Origin: Anaerolineaceae bacterium
GTDB taxonomy: Bacteria; Chloroflexota; Anaerolineae; Anaerolineales; Anaerolineaceae
NCBI GenBank assembly: GCA_003446605.1
Contig: DMDF01000177.1
Location: 1 to 6,590 of the forward strand
Direction: 5' to 3'
DNA: 6,590 nucleotides
The notes under the pieces are model-generated. The model had not been told where the DNA came from and did no database searches. It was given only the letters and a program-made list of their open reading frames with translations. Every line of letters starts with the position of its first letter. The first letter of the stretch is position 1. Shown here in pieces: positions 1 to 5,919 of the stretch. Made by a program: the position numbers and the translations under genes.

Positions 1-45
1 CTTTTCTAATGAGGCACTACGGAGAACGGAGAAATGGCACTAAGC
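1..45. other. Left edge, downstream of the EAL gene; no gene seen
   Basis: This short stretch follows the stop codon of the minus-strand EAL gene. I see no convincing reading frame and no hairpin with a T-run that would end that transcript. A 7-base unit (CGGAGAA on the plus strand) is repeated twice in tandem at 20-33. Its meaning is unknown and it may be chance. Confidence 0.5.
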
Positions 46-1686
46 TTATTTCAGCAACTTTCTGGATTTAGAATGCTCTTTCAGCCAAACCTGCAGTTCA
101 TCAAATGGCATAGGTCTGGCGATAGCATAACCCTGGAAATAATTCACGCCCATTTTTTTCAGGGGGGGCATCAGGTTGATATCCTCTACTCCTTCCGCAA
201 CTGTTTTCAGACCGATCCTTTTTGCCATAGAGACCACACACTTAACAACTGCTTCATTTACCTCATTTCCAGGCAGGTCTGTGATATATGAATGGTCTAT
301 TTTTATACTGTGGATACCAAATTTACGTAATATTCCAATACTTGTAAAGCCCACGCCAAAATCATCGATATGGAACGATACCCCCATTCGTGAGAGATCA
401 TTAATATTCCGGCTGCTTTCTTCAGAATCAGCCAAAAATCCTCTTTCAGTAATTTCTAGAATCAGGCAAGATGGAGATAAATCATATTTTTTTAAAGCAG
501 AGAGAACTCGTTCTGTAAAATCGAGTTGCTGTAAATTCATGATGGATATATTAATAGCCATTTGAATATGAAAGCCCTCATTTACTACAGTTTTCAATTT
601 TTCAAGATTATAATCAAGAGAATAATCAACCAAGTAGTTTGCGATCCCTGTTAATTCTAGGTCTGGAATAAATAAAGAGGGAGATAACAATCCCATCTGG
701 GGATGATCCCACCGCACTAAAGCTTCAACACTATGAACAGATCCCTTTGCATTCAGAATAGGTTGATAGTGAAAGACAATTTCCTTTTTTTCCAAAGCAC
801 TCTGGATTTGCCCTAATAGAATTATTTTCTGTGGTACATCAAGAGAAGGATCATATTCATAGAAAAACTGGTTGCGATGATGCGCTTCCTGCAAGGCAAT
901 ATATCCTTTTTGCAGTAGTTCATTAGTTGTAATCCCATCGCGCGGATACTCACAAACACCACACACAACATTTAAAAATATGGGAACACCTTCAACATTA
1001 ATGATCTGTTTCGGATCACCGATAGCTTCAAGCCGTTCAGTATTCTGACCAACAGGAATAGCAATCAGCAGTGTGTTCAACTGGATCTGATAAACATTTA
1101 TCTCACAACCCAATAATTCTTGTGCGCTTTGTTGTAATACAGCTTGCATTTTAAACAGCATTTGTTGCCCAAAAGCAGCGCTGATTTCATATTGGTTCAC
1201 TATTTCAACCAAGACCATCTTAATTCGGGGAGATGTTTTTTCTTCACCAATCTCTTTAATATCTCTATTAAAAGCAGACATGTTCAATAAACCTGTAAAT
1301 TCATCAATGTAAAACATTTCTTCTTGGCGCAAGTAAAACCTTTCAAGTTTATTTTTTAATACTCCAATAATTAATGCAGCACTCACATAACTGCTCGTAT
1401 GTTGTAAAGCATAAATTAGTAGATCTTTGAATTCTCCCCCAATAGATAATTTATAAGCTACGCTTAATAAGCCACCTCCTAATAGACCTTGACTAATTGC
1501 AGTAGGAATAGAAAAAACGAATGAAGCAATTGTTATTGGCACATATAATAAGTCAGACAGATTGGATTCGCATAATTTGTACTTATATAGGAAATAATTG
1601 ATAATGATTTGCATAAAGGTAAGAAATATAAAAATAATGCGCGCTTTCTTCTTTTCATGGATATGAAGTAATATCAATTTTTCCAT
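46..1686 (-). CDS. Membrane-anchored degenerate GGDEF / intact EAL cyclic-di-GMP phosphodiesterase
   Basis: Predicted to hydrolyse cyclic-di-GMP to linear pGpG at the inner face of the membrane. The protein is 546 residues from the ATG at 1686. The N-terminus (about 15-110) holds roughly four hydrophobic segments. A GGDEF-like fold follows (about 124-280): it opens with a recognisable DEFTGLLN motif, but the GGDEF signature position reads QLNTL, so cyclase activity is not expected. The EAL domain spans about 290-540 and keeps every residue I can check: E321 of EALVRW, N379, E411 of LEITE, D441-D442 of DDFG, K462, E498 of VAEGVE and Q518 of FQGY. A frame beginning at TTG 1707 would add 7 residues, but that codon lies inside a terminator hairpin. 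The ATG has AAGGG ten bases upstream, a slightly long spacing. A c-di-GMP riboswitch leads the gene. Its G+C is visibly lower than that of radC or parA. Confidence 0.93.
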   Translation of the reverse strand: MEKLILLHIHEKKKARIIFIFLTFMQIIINYFLYKYKLCESNLSDLLYVPITIASFVFSIPTAISQGLLGGGLLSVAYKLSIGGEFKDLLIYALQHTSSYVSAALIIGVLKNKLERFYLRQEEMFYIDEFTGLLNMSAFNRDIKEIGEEKTSPRIKMVLVEIVNQYEISAAFGQQMLFKMQAVLQQSAQELLGCEINVYQIQLNTLLIAIPVGQNTERLEAIGDPKQIINVEGVPIFLNVVCGVCEYPRDGITTNELLQKGYIALQEAHHRNQFFYEYDPSLDVPQKIILLGQIQSALEKKEIVFHYQPILNAKGSVHSVEALVRWDHPQMGLLSPSLFIPDLELTGIANYLVDYSLDYNLEKLKTVVNEGFHIQMAINISIMNLQQLDFTERVLSALKKYDLSPSCLILEITERGFLADSEESSRNINDLSRMGVSFHIDDFGVGFTSIGILRKFGIHSIKIDHSYITDLPGNEVNEAVVKCVVSMAKRIGLKTVAEGVEDINLMPPLKKMGVNYFQGYAIARPMPFDELQVWLKEHSKSRKLLK

Positions 1687-1702
1687 GTTCCATTTACCCT
1701 TA

Positions 1703-1740
1703 ATCAAAAAAACGGATTGGCTATAATCCGGTTTTTTGAT
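1703..1740 (-). terminator. Intrinsic terminator hairpin between riboswitch and EAL gene
   Basis: Two 16-base arms, 1725-1740 and 1703-1718, pair with a single mismatch around a 6-base loop (ATAGCC on the minus strand). The core CCGGATT/AATCCG is followed by seven Ts on the minus strand, as in a Rho-independent terminator. It lies directly 3' of the c-di-GMP aptamer and ends 16 bases before the ATG of the EAL gene, so it is the likely expression platform. The extra A/T pairs outside the core make it almost symmetric. I could not find a strong antiterminator pairing by eye, so whether ligand turns the gene on or off is open. Confidence 0.8.
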
Positions 1741-1826
1741 TCCTTAGCAACCCGACGACCATTGCCTGTTTGGCATTAGGCTCGTGGCTTTGCGTCACCG
1801 GTTTTCACCGATTTTGCCTTTTTCAG
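1739..1826 (-). promoter_or_regulatory. Cyclic-di-GMP-I (GEMM-I) riboswitch aptamer
   Basis: Read on the minus strand, the leader holds the GEMM-I landmarks in order. They are GGCAAA (1813-1818), a 6-bp stem capped by a GAAA tetraloop, the invariant GACGCAAAGCC (1786-1796), the CCTAA tetraloop-receptor side, a TGCC/GGCA hairpin, ATGG, ACGA pairing with TCGT, and the closing GGTTGC strand. By alignment to the Vc2 RNA from memory, the ligand-contacting bases G20, A47 and C92 fall at about 1818, 1791 and 1747, and all are conserved. G rather than A at position 20 favours c-di-GMP over the cGAMP-type GEMM-Ib variant. The element controls the EAL phosphodiesterase gene just downstream through the terminator that follows. 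Confidence 0.93.
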
Positions 1827-1852
1827 ATTTGTATTCGATTATTGACTGAACT

Positions 1853-1899
1853 TCCGTTTATTCTAGCATAACAAGCATATCCGTACTCATTTTTTTTTT
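1853..1899 (-). promoter_or_regulatory. Candidate promoter for the riboswitch-EAL transcript
   Basis: On the minus strand an extended -10 element, TGCTAGAAT (1868-1860), lies about 35 bases before the aptamer and would start the RNA near 1853. The -35 region is weak (around TGAGTA, 1884-1889). A run of ten As at 1890-1899 sits just upstream, where an UP element would lie. The position suits a short leader that begins just before the aptamer. This is by eye only. Confidence 0.4.
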
Positions 1900-2041
1900 A
1901 CCACAGACAAATATATCTTAATATGAACACTCTATAATTAATACATATCAATTCAATCGTCAATAATTGTTTTAAATGATTAGAAAATGATTTTCCTTGA
2001 AATCGAATTTGTCTACCTATAATCTTTCTGTTAAAAACATA
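1870..2041. other. AT-rich intergenic stretch, no gene seen
   Basis: Apart from the promoter-like sequences at its left end, this part of the GH25-EAL gap (1708-2041 in all) shows no reading frame worth calling. I see no GC-cored hairpin with a T-run on the minus strand that would end the GH25 transcript. The small palindrome at 1985-1997 is AT-rich with no loop. Read-through from the GH25 gene into the riboswitch leader is therefore possible, and such transcripts would also face the riboswitch terminator. Confidence 0.5.
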
Positions 2042-2875
2042 CTACTGTAATTTTTCCTCGATTTTCACATAGTATGGATGACTGGAAACCCACATGCGAC
2101 AGCAAGGGCAAGAGGGAATTTCCACCTGGATCCAGGTGATTCCGCTTACTGCTTCGTGAACCATTGCGGATTCTGTAGCTTGCAGTACCTGACCTTTGGA
2201 AAAGATAATCTCAGATTGACCCGGCACATACATAGGTCGAGCACGCCCGCGCAGAAAATTTGAGAGGATCGTTACCGTTTTTAATTTCGGTTTGATATTA
2301 GCATATTCGCGTAAATCTTCTACATCACCATTGAAATAATTCCAACCTTTACCGTATTGCCAGAAATGCCATGCATCCCAATCGCGCGGTAAAGTTGGAA
2401 CCTCAGGCAAACCATTGTACTGCCAGTTTGCCACCCAAAGATCAAACTTTGGTAAAACGTATTGTTTCACGCCTGACGTATCCTCAATGCCATTCCACAA
2501 CCCTGCTGAAATATAGAGGATAGGTTTTTTCTCCAACCCGGTGTGAATTCGTTCTCCCCAGACATTCATTTGATCTAGGGTAGCACCTTTACTTGCATCC
2601 AGAACAGCCGGGAGATCCATCTGGAAATCATTCATCAATTCAACAAAGCGCACGGCTTGCTGGTGCCCATCTTCTGTAGGCAGAACAGTATGCACCGCTC
2701 CCCGCCAGATTGCTGCAGAAGCTGCATTTTGCCAATACTCTCGAAATTTCTTATCCTCTTTCAAACCGGTGTAGGCTCTGATAAAAGCATACTGAATAGC
2801 TAGTTCCTTAACCGTATTCCAATCCAAACTTTCGTTTTCATCCGAGATGTCAATCCCTTTTACCAAATCAGCCAT
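2042..2875 (-). CDS. GH25 lysozyme-like protein with C-terminal SH3-like domain; catalytic Glu apparently missing
   Basis: Residues 5-192 match the glycoside hydrolase family 25 (Cellosyl/Lyc muramidase) fold, which in active members cuts peptidoglycan between MurNAc and GlcNAc. Visible landmarks are GIDIS with D9, a DW at 18-19, FIRAYTG, the strand PAVLDAS (89-95), ILYISAGLWN, DLWVANWQ and FWQYGKGW. In active enzymes the fourth-strand motif is D-x-E; here it reads D93-A94-S95, so the usual acid Glu is absent and activity is doubtful. Residues about 200-274 resemble a bacterial SH3 (cell-wall or ligand binding) domain ending WVSSHPYYVKI, with a small cysteine cluster CPCC at 256-259. There is no signal peptide, as in phage endolysins, so export is unexplained. 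The start has a good AAGGA six bases upstream. It lies 63 bp after radC in an AT-rich gap with a TATAAT-like box at 2919-2924 (minus strand). Confidence 0.85.
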   Translation of the reverse strand: MADLVKGIDISDENESLDWNTVKELAIQYAFIRAYTGLKEDKKFREYWQNAASAAIWRGAVHTVLPTEDGHQQAVRFVELMNDFQMDLPAVLDASKGATLDQMNVWGERIHTGLEKKPILYISAGLWNGIEDTSGVKQYVLPKFDLWVANWQYNGLPEVPTLPRDWDAWHFWQYGKGWNYFNGDVEDLREYANIKPKLKTVTILSNFLRGRARPMYVPGQSEIIFSKGQVLQATESAMVHEAVSGITWIQVEIPSCPCCRMWVSSHPYYVKIEEKLQ

Positions 2876-2896
2876 TACACATCCTTCTTTTCTTTT

Positions 2897-2927
2897 TTTT
2901 ATAACTATATAATAAAAAATTATAAAA
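2897..2927. repeat. AT-only inverted repeat before the GH25 gene
   Basis: TTTTATAA at 2897-2904 and TTATAAAA at 2920-2927 are perfect inverted copies separated by 15 AT-rich bases. The stem would be weak and has no GC core. It could be a protein-binding site, a weak RNA hairpin between radC and the GH25 gene, or chance in a very AT-rich gap. Confidence 0.25.
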
Positions 2928-2938
2928 TCCCCAAATTT

Positions 2939-3649
2939 TCAAACATCGTAGAAGATGTTTGTGGAATCAAAAATACTGCGGTGGTCTTTCTTTAGTGACT
3001 GGTATCCTCCCGGTACAATAATGATATGATCCAGCAATGCAATCTCCAGTATTTCACCAGCTTTACGGATCTCCTGTGTAATGCGCACATCTTCCTGACT
3101 CGCTGAAGCTTCTCCACTGGGATGATTATGGGCAAGAATGATGGCAGCCGCATGCTGCAGAACTGCAAATTCGAAGATCTCTGCCACTCTGACCGACGAA
3201 AAGTTGCGTGTGCCTTGATATAACTTCTTCTTTTTGATCAAACGATGGCGAGTATTCAACGCCAGCACCCATAGAGTTTCCCTGTCATTCTGCAGAATGT
3301 CATATTTCAAGATCTCATAAGCTTTTTCAGGGCTATCGATCAGCGGTCGCTCTTCTAAAGGTTCCTGATGCAGGCGAGCACCAAGTTCAAGGGCAGCTTT
3401 CAATTGAGCGGCTTTCGCCTGCCCCATACCATGCACCGCACATAGCTCGTCCACATCTGCCGCATGGATTCCTGCAATTCCGTGAAACTCCTCTAAAAGC
3501 TGATCTCCAAGGTCTACAGCACTCTTGCCTTCCACGCCGACACGTAATAAAATCGCCAACAGCTCCGCATTGCTTAAGCTCGCTACACCGCGACTCAGCA
3601 TCTTTTCACGTGGTCTTTCATTATCCGGTAAATCCATTATTCTTTTCAT
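2939..3649 (-). CDS. radC: RadC family (JAB/MPN domain) protein
   Basis: RadC/UPF0758 family, 236 residues, about the usual length. The N-terminus has the family opening (LPDNERPREKML), then a helix-hairpin-helix-like region with HGMGQAKAAQLKAALELG at about 73-90. The C-terminal JAB/MPN metal-binding domain holds E124, the strand ILAHNHPSG with H174 and H176, and D187, which is the full E...HxH...D zinc set of JAMM metalloproteases, followed by the family ending LDHIII. Despite the name, an original role in DNA repair has not held up in E. coli, and the true function in most bacteria is unknown; DNA processing or competence roles have been proposed. The ATG at 3649 is preceded by GAGGGGATGA, a strong ribosome-binding site, which fixes the start. 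It is divergent from the MFS gene and upstream of the GH25 gene on the same strand. Confidence 0.96.
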   Translation of the reverse strand: MKRIMDLPDNERPREKMLSRGVASLSNAELLAILLRVGVEGKSAVDLGDQLLEEFHGIAGIHAADVDELCAVHGMGQAKAAQLKAALELGARLHQEPLEERPLIDSPEKAYEILKYDILQNDRETLWVLALNTRHRLIKKKKLYQGTRNFSSVRVAEIFEFAVLQHAAAIILAHNHPSGEASASQEDVRITQEIRKAGEILEIALLDHIIIVPGGYQSLKKDHRSIFDSTNIFYDV

Positions 3650-3705
3650 TCATCCCCTCTGGACAATCTCTCTTTATCCTTCCCAAAGCCAGCGTTGAGT
3701 TACTT

Positions 3706-3740
3706 CTTGAAATTATATATCAGCCTGCTTTAAATCGCCA
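3706..3740 (-). promoter_or_regulatory. Candidate radC promoter
   Basis: On the minus strand a perfect TATAAT (3717-3712) is preceded at 17 bp by TGGCGA (3740-3735), a weak -35. This predicts a start near 3706 and a leader of about 56 bases ending in the strong radC ribosome-binding site. Confidence 0.4.
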
Positions 3741-3752
3741 TAAGTTCGAGAT

Positions 3753-3788
3753 TTGACAGGGAGCAGCACGTCAGGTACGATAGAATCT
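3753..3788 (+). promoter_or_regulatory. Candidate promoter for the MFS gene
   Basis: A consensus -35 TTGACA (3753-3758) is followed at exactly 17 bp by TACGAT (3776-3781), four of six matches to TATAAT. Transcription would start near 3788. That leaves only about 12 bases before the ATG at 3800 but about 45 bases before the ATG at 3833, which favours the second start. Confidence 0.55.
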
Positions 3789-3799
3789 CTCATTTTTAG

Positions 3800-5005
3800 A
3801 TGAAATCTACTCACCTGAAAGAATTCACCAATATGGATAAGAAAAAGATCTCTGTGCTCTCCGTTTCTGCCTTGAACATCATGACCAATGCTTCTATCGC
3901 GCCCATGTTGGTTTATTTGAGTCGAGCTTTCCCGGAAGTGTCAATGACGAATATACGCATGATGCTGACACTGCCTGCGCTGGTGATCATTTTTTCTTCT
4001 TTGCTGACAGGTATTCTGGCAAATAAGCTCCCTAAACGAACCCTTTTATTCAGTGGGTTGATCTTGTATATGATCGGTGGCATCGGTGCTGCGTTTTGCA
4101 ATCAGTTTTCGACCATCCTCGTGTTTCGCATCATCCTTGGATTGGGCGCGGGAGTCACCAATACTTTTTCCACGGCTTTGATCTCAAGTTTTTATGATGG
4201 TGAAGAACGCGTTAAACTGATCGGCAATTCAACGGTCGTTTCACATGCCGTGGCAGTGATTTCCCCCCTGCTCACTGGCTGGTTAGCAAGCTTCTCCTGG
4301 CGCTATGCTTTTGGTATCTACGGAATTGCTCTCATCGTCCTGCTGATCACATTTTTCTGGCTGCCAGAACCACCTGCTGCTGCACCAGCACAACAATCTT
4401 CATTCAAACCTGGTCTAACAAAGATGGGAACCATCATCGCAGTGAATGCCGGTTTATTAATGGTTACCTTCTATATCTTCCCCACCGGTATCGCACATCT
4501 AATTGATGCGCGTGGTATCGGGAATTCCCAAGCCGCCGGATTCGCTGCTTCGATCTCGACCATGGCATCCACCTTGATCAATCTTTTCTTCGCAAAACTG
4601 ATGCGTTTTTTCAAACGCTATGTATGGGTTTTCAGCATTACTTTAATGGTAGCCGGTTTCGCGTTGATGGCTTTCTCCACCACTGTATTTCTCACCTATC
4701 TGGGAGTTTTTCTATCTGGTTGTGGGATGGGAATCCTGTTCCCCGGGATCATGCTGCGAGCCACCCAATATGCATCTCCCAACAACACCGCCCGAACGAT
4801 CTCAATGGTGGTAGCAGGATCTAATCTTGGGCAGTTCCTCTCGCCCTTCCTGTACAGCTTTTTACAGCGTTGGAATTCAGGCGGAATCCCGATCCTGTAT
4901 GATTTCCAAACCGCCACCGTGTTATTCGGCATTGCACTGCTGGTAAGCATTGTTTTACTGATTTTTCCTACCTCAGGGCAAAGGGAATCTTCTAACCCAA
5001 CTTAG
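3800..5005 (+). CDS. MFS transporter, DHA1-like 12-TM drug/metabolite efflux type
   Basis: A major facilitator superfamily permease with about 12 hydrophobic segments, probably a proton-coupled exporter of drugs or small metabolites in the cytoplasmic membrane; the substrate cannot be read from the sequence. Numbering from the in-frame ATG at 3833 (390 residues): the loop between TM2 and TM3 carries GILANKLPKR (60-69), a form of MFS motif A with Asn in place of the usual Asp. TM4 starts RIILGLGAG (99-107). TM5 has SPLLTGWLASFSWRYAF (144-160), like motif C of antiporters. TM6 ends at LPEPP, followed by the central loop. The frame given here begins at ATG 3800, adding 11 residues. Neither start has a clear ribosome-binding site, but the upstream promoter and the usual position of TM1 favour 3833. 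It diverges from radC and is followed 62 bp later by the kinase gene. Confidence 0.9.
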   Translation: MKSTHLKEFTNMDKKKISVLSVSALNIMTNASIAPMLVYLSRAFPEVSMTNIRMMLTLPALVIIFSSLLTGILANKLPKRTLLFSGLILYMIGGIGAAFCNQFSTILVFRIILGLGAGVTNTFSTALISSFYDGEERVKLIGNSTVVSHAVAVISPLLTGWLASFSWRYAFGIYGIALIVLLITFFWLPEPPAAAPAQQSSFKPGLTKMGTIIAVNAGLLMVTFYIFPTGIAHLIDARGIGNSQAAGFAASISTMASTLINLFFAKLMRFFKRYVWVFSITLMVAGFALMAFSTTVFLTYLGVFLSGCGMGILFPGIMLRATQYASPNNTARTISMVVAGSNLGQFLSPFLYSFLQRWNSGGIPILYDFQTATVLFGIALLVSIVLLIFPTSGQRESSNPT

Positions 5006-5019
5006 AACAACCCACTTCA

Positions 5020-5035
5020 TGCTATAATTTTACAG
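5020..5035 (+). promoter_or_regulatory. Candidate extended -10 promoter for the kinase-parA operon
   Basis: TGCTATAAT at 5020-5028 is a consensus extended -10 element lying in the short gap between the MFS stop codon and the kinase. It predicts a start near 5035, about 33 bases before the ATG. No good -35 is seen at 17 bp, which extended -10 promoters can tolerate. It suggests that the kinase and parA can be transcribed independently of the MFS gene. Confidence 0.5.
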
Positions 5036-5067
5036 AACTAAGAATACCTTGAAACAACAATGCTTGC

Positions 5068-5916
5068 ATGTCATCACATGAAATTTCTTACCTACTCCTT
5101 GGCCATGTGACCCAGGACCTCACTCCTACGGGTGTGGAACTAGGCGGTACTGCCACATATTCTTCCCTGACAGCCTGCGCACTTGGGCATCCCGTACGGT
5201 TAATCACTTCCTATCCACAAGATTTCCAATTCCCGTCCTGCACCCAACTTGAAATTAAACGTACGCAATGTGATTGCGCTACCCAATTTGAGAATATTAT
5301 GGTTCAGGGAAAACGCAAGCAATTTTGTTATTCCCAGGCAAAAGAACTCATTCCAGATGATATCCCACCAACCTGGAAGCAGTCCAATATTATCCATTTC
5401 GGACCGGTGGCACAGGAAATCTCGCTTAAAACGATACGAGGTTTCCCCCCTGATGCTTTTCTATGTGCGACCCCGCAGGGTTGGATGCGCAGCTGGGACA
5501 AGGAGGGTTTGGTCCACCCGGTTGCTTGGGAATGGGCTGCTGAAGCGCTCCCTCTTTTGAAAGCCGTGGTATTAAGTATGGAAGATGTTGGAGGAGATGA
5601 AAAAAAGATCGATGAATTGGTACGGTTGAGCAAGATTCTGGTCATAACTGAGGCAGAAGATGGTGCCCGTGTGTACTGGAAAGGCGATGCACGCTACTTC
5701 CCAGCCCCCCACATTCCGATAGCAGATTCCACTGGCGCGGGTGATATTTTCGCTGCGGTGTTCTTCTCACGTCTCTATATCACAAAAGACCCCTGGGCTG
5801 CCGCGAAGGTCGCCGTTCAGCTGGCTTCTCTTTCCATCAGCAGAAAAGGACTGGCAAGTATCCCAACCACACTGGAAATTAATCAAAAAATGGTCGAAAT
5901 CATCAAACAGAATTGA
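5068..5916 (+). CDS. PfkB-family carbohydrate/nucleoside kinase, coupled to parA
   Basis: A ribokinase/PfkB-fold kinase that transfers phosphate from ATP to a sugar or nucleoside hydroxyl; the substrate is unknown. The 282-residue protein is compact for the family, which usually runs about 300-330. The N-terminal GGTATYSSLTACALG (26-40) is the substrate-side glycine region. The C-terminal signature DSTGAGD (220-226), running on into IFAAVFF, gives the anion hole and the catalytic base D226. A TPQGWMR segment at 135-141 recalls the PQG(W/F)xR stretch of some uncharacterised PfkB proteins. Seven of the nine strongly basic or cysteine-rich positions often used to assign substrates cannot be judged by eye, so I do not name a sugar. 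The ATG at 5068 has no clear Shine-Dalgarno; another ATG at 5060 is out of frame. The stop lies 3 bases before parA, so translation of the two is probably coupled. Confidence 0.9.
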   Translation: MSSHEISYLLLGHVTQDLTPTGVELGGTATYSSLTACALGHPVRLITSYPQDFQFPSCTQLEIKRTQCDCATQFENIMVQGKRKQFCYSQAKELIPDDIPPTWKQSNIIHFGPVAQEISLKTIRGFPPDAFLCATPQGWMRSWDKEGLVHPVAWEWAAEALPLLKAVVLSMEDVGGDEKKIDELVRLSKILVITEAEDGARVYWKGDARYFPAPHIPIADSTGAGDIFAAVFFSRLYITKDPWAAAKVAVQLASLSISRKGLASIPTTLEINQKMVEIIKQN

Positions 5917-5919
5917 GAA

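Noticed and set aside
176..565. 129-codon open frame on the plus strand opposite the EAL domain
   Set aside because: It lies wholly antisense to a well-conserved EAL domain and its translation shows no family features.
1890..1899. Run of ten Ts on the plus strand as a possible terminator
   Set aside because: No stable GC-cored hairpin precedes it and no plus-strand gene ends here; it is better read as an A-tract upstream of the minus-strand promoter.
1933..1938. Plus-strand TATAAT in the GH25-EAL gap
   Set aside because: No plus-strand gene follows and there is no suitable -35; likely chance in AT-rich DNA.
1985..1997. Palindrome GAAAATGATTTTC considered as a GH25 terminator
   Set aside because: It has no loop, no GC core and no following T-run on the minus strand.
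2463..2471. TGTTTCACG, identical to one half of the parS consensus
   Set aside because: The second half does not continue the palindrome (CCTGAC follows), and it lies inside the GH25 gene.
3604..3612. TTTCACGTG, resembling the centre of a parS site
   Set aside because: Only about nine of sixteen consensus positions match and the right arm fails; it is inside radC coding sequence.
5328..5645. 105-codon minus-strand frame opposite the kinase gene
   Set aside because: Shadow of the PfkB gene, with no recognisable domain and no ribosome-binding site of its own.
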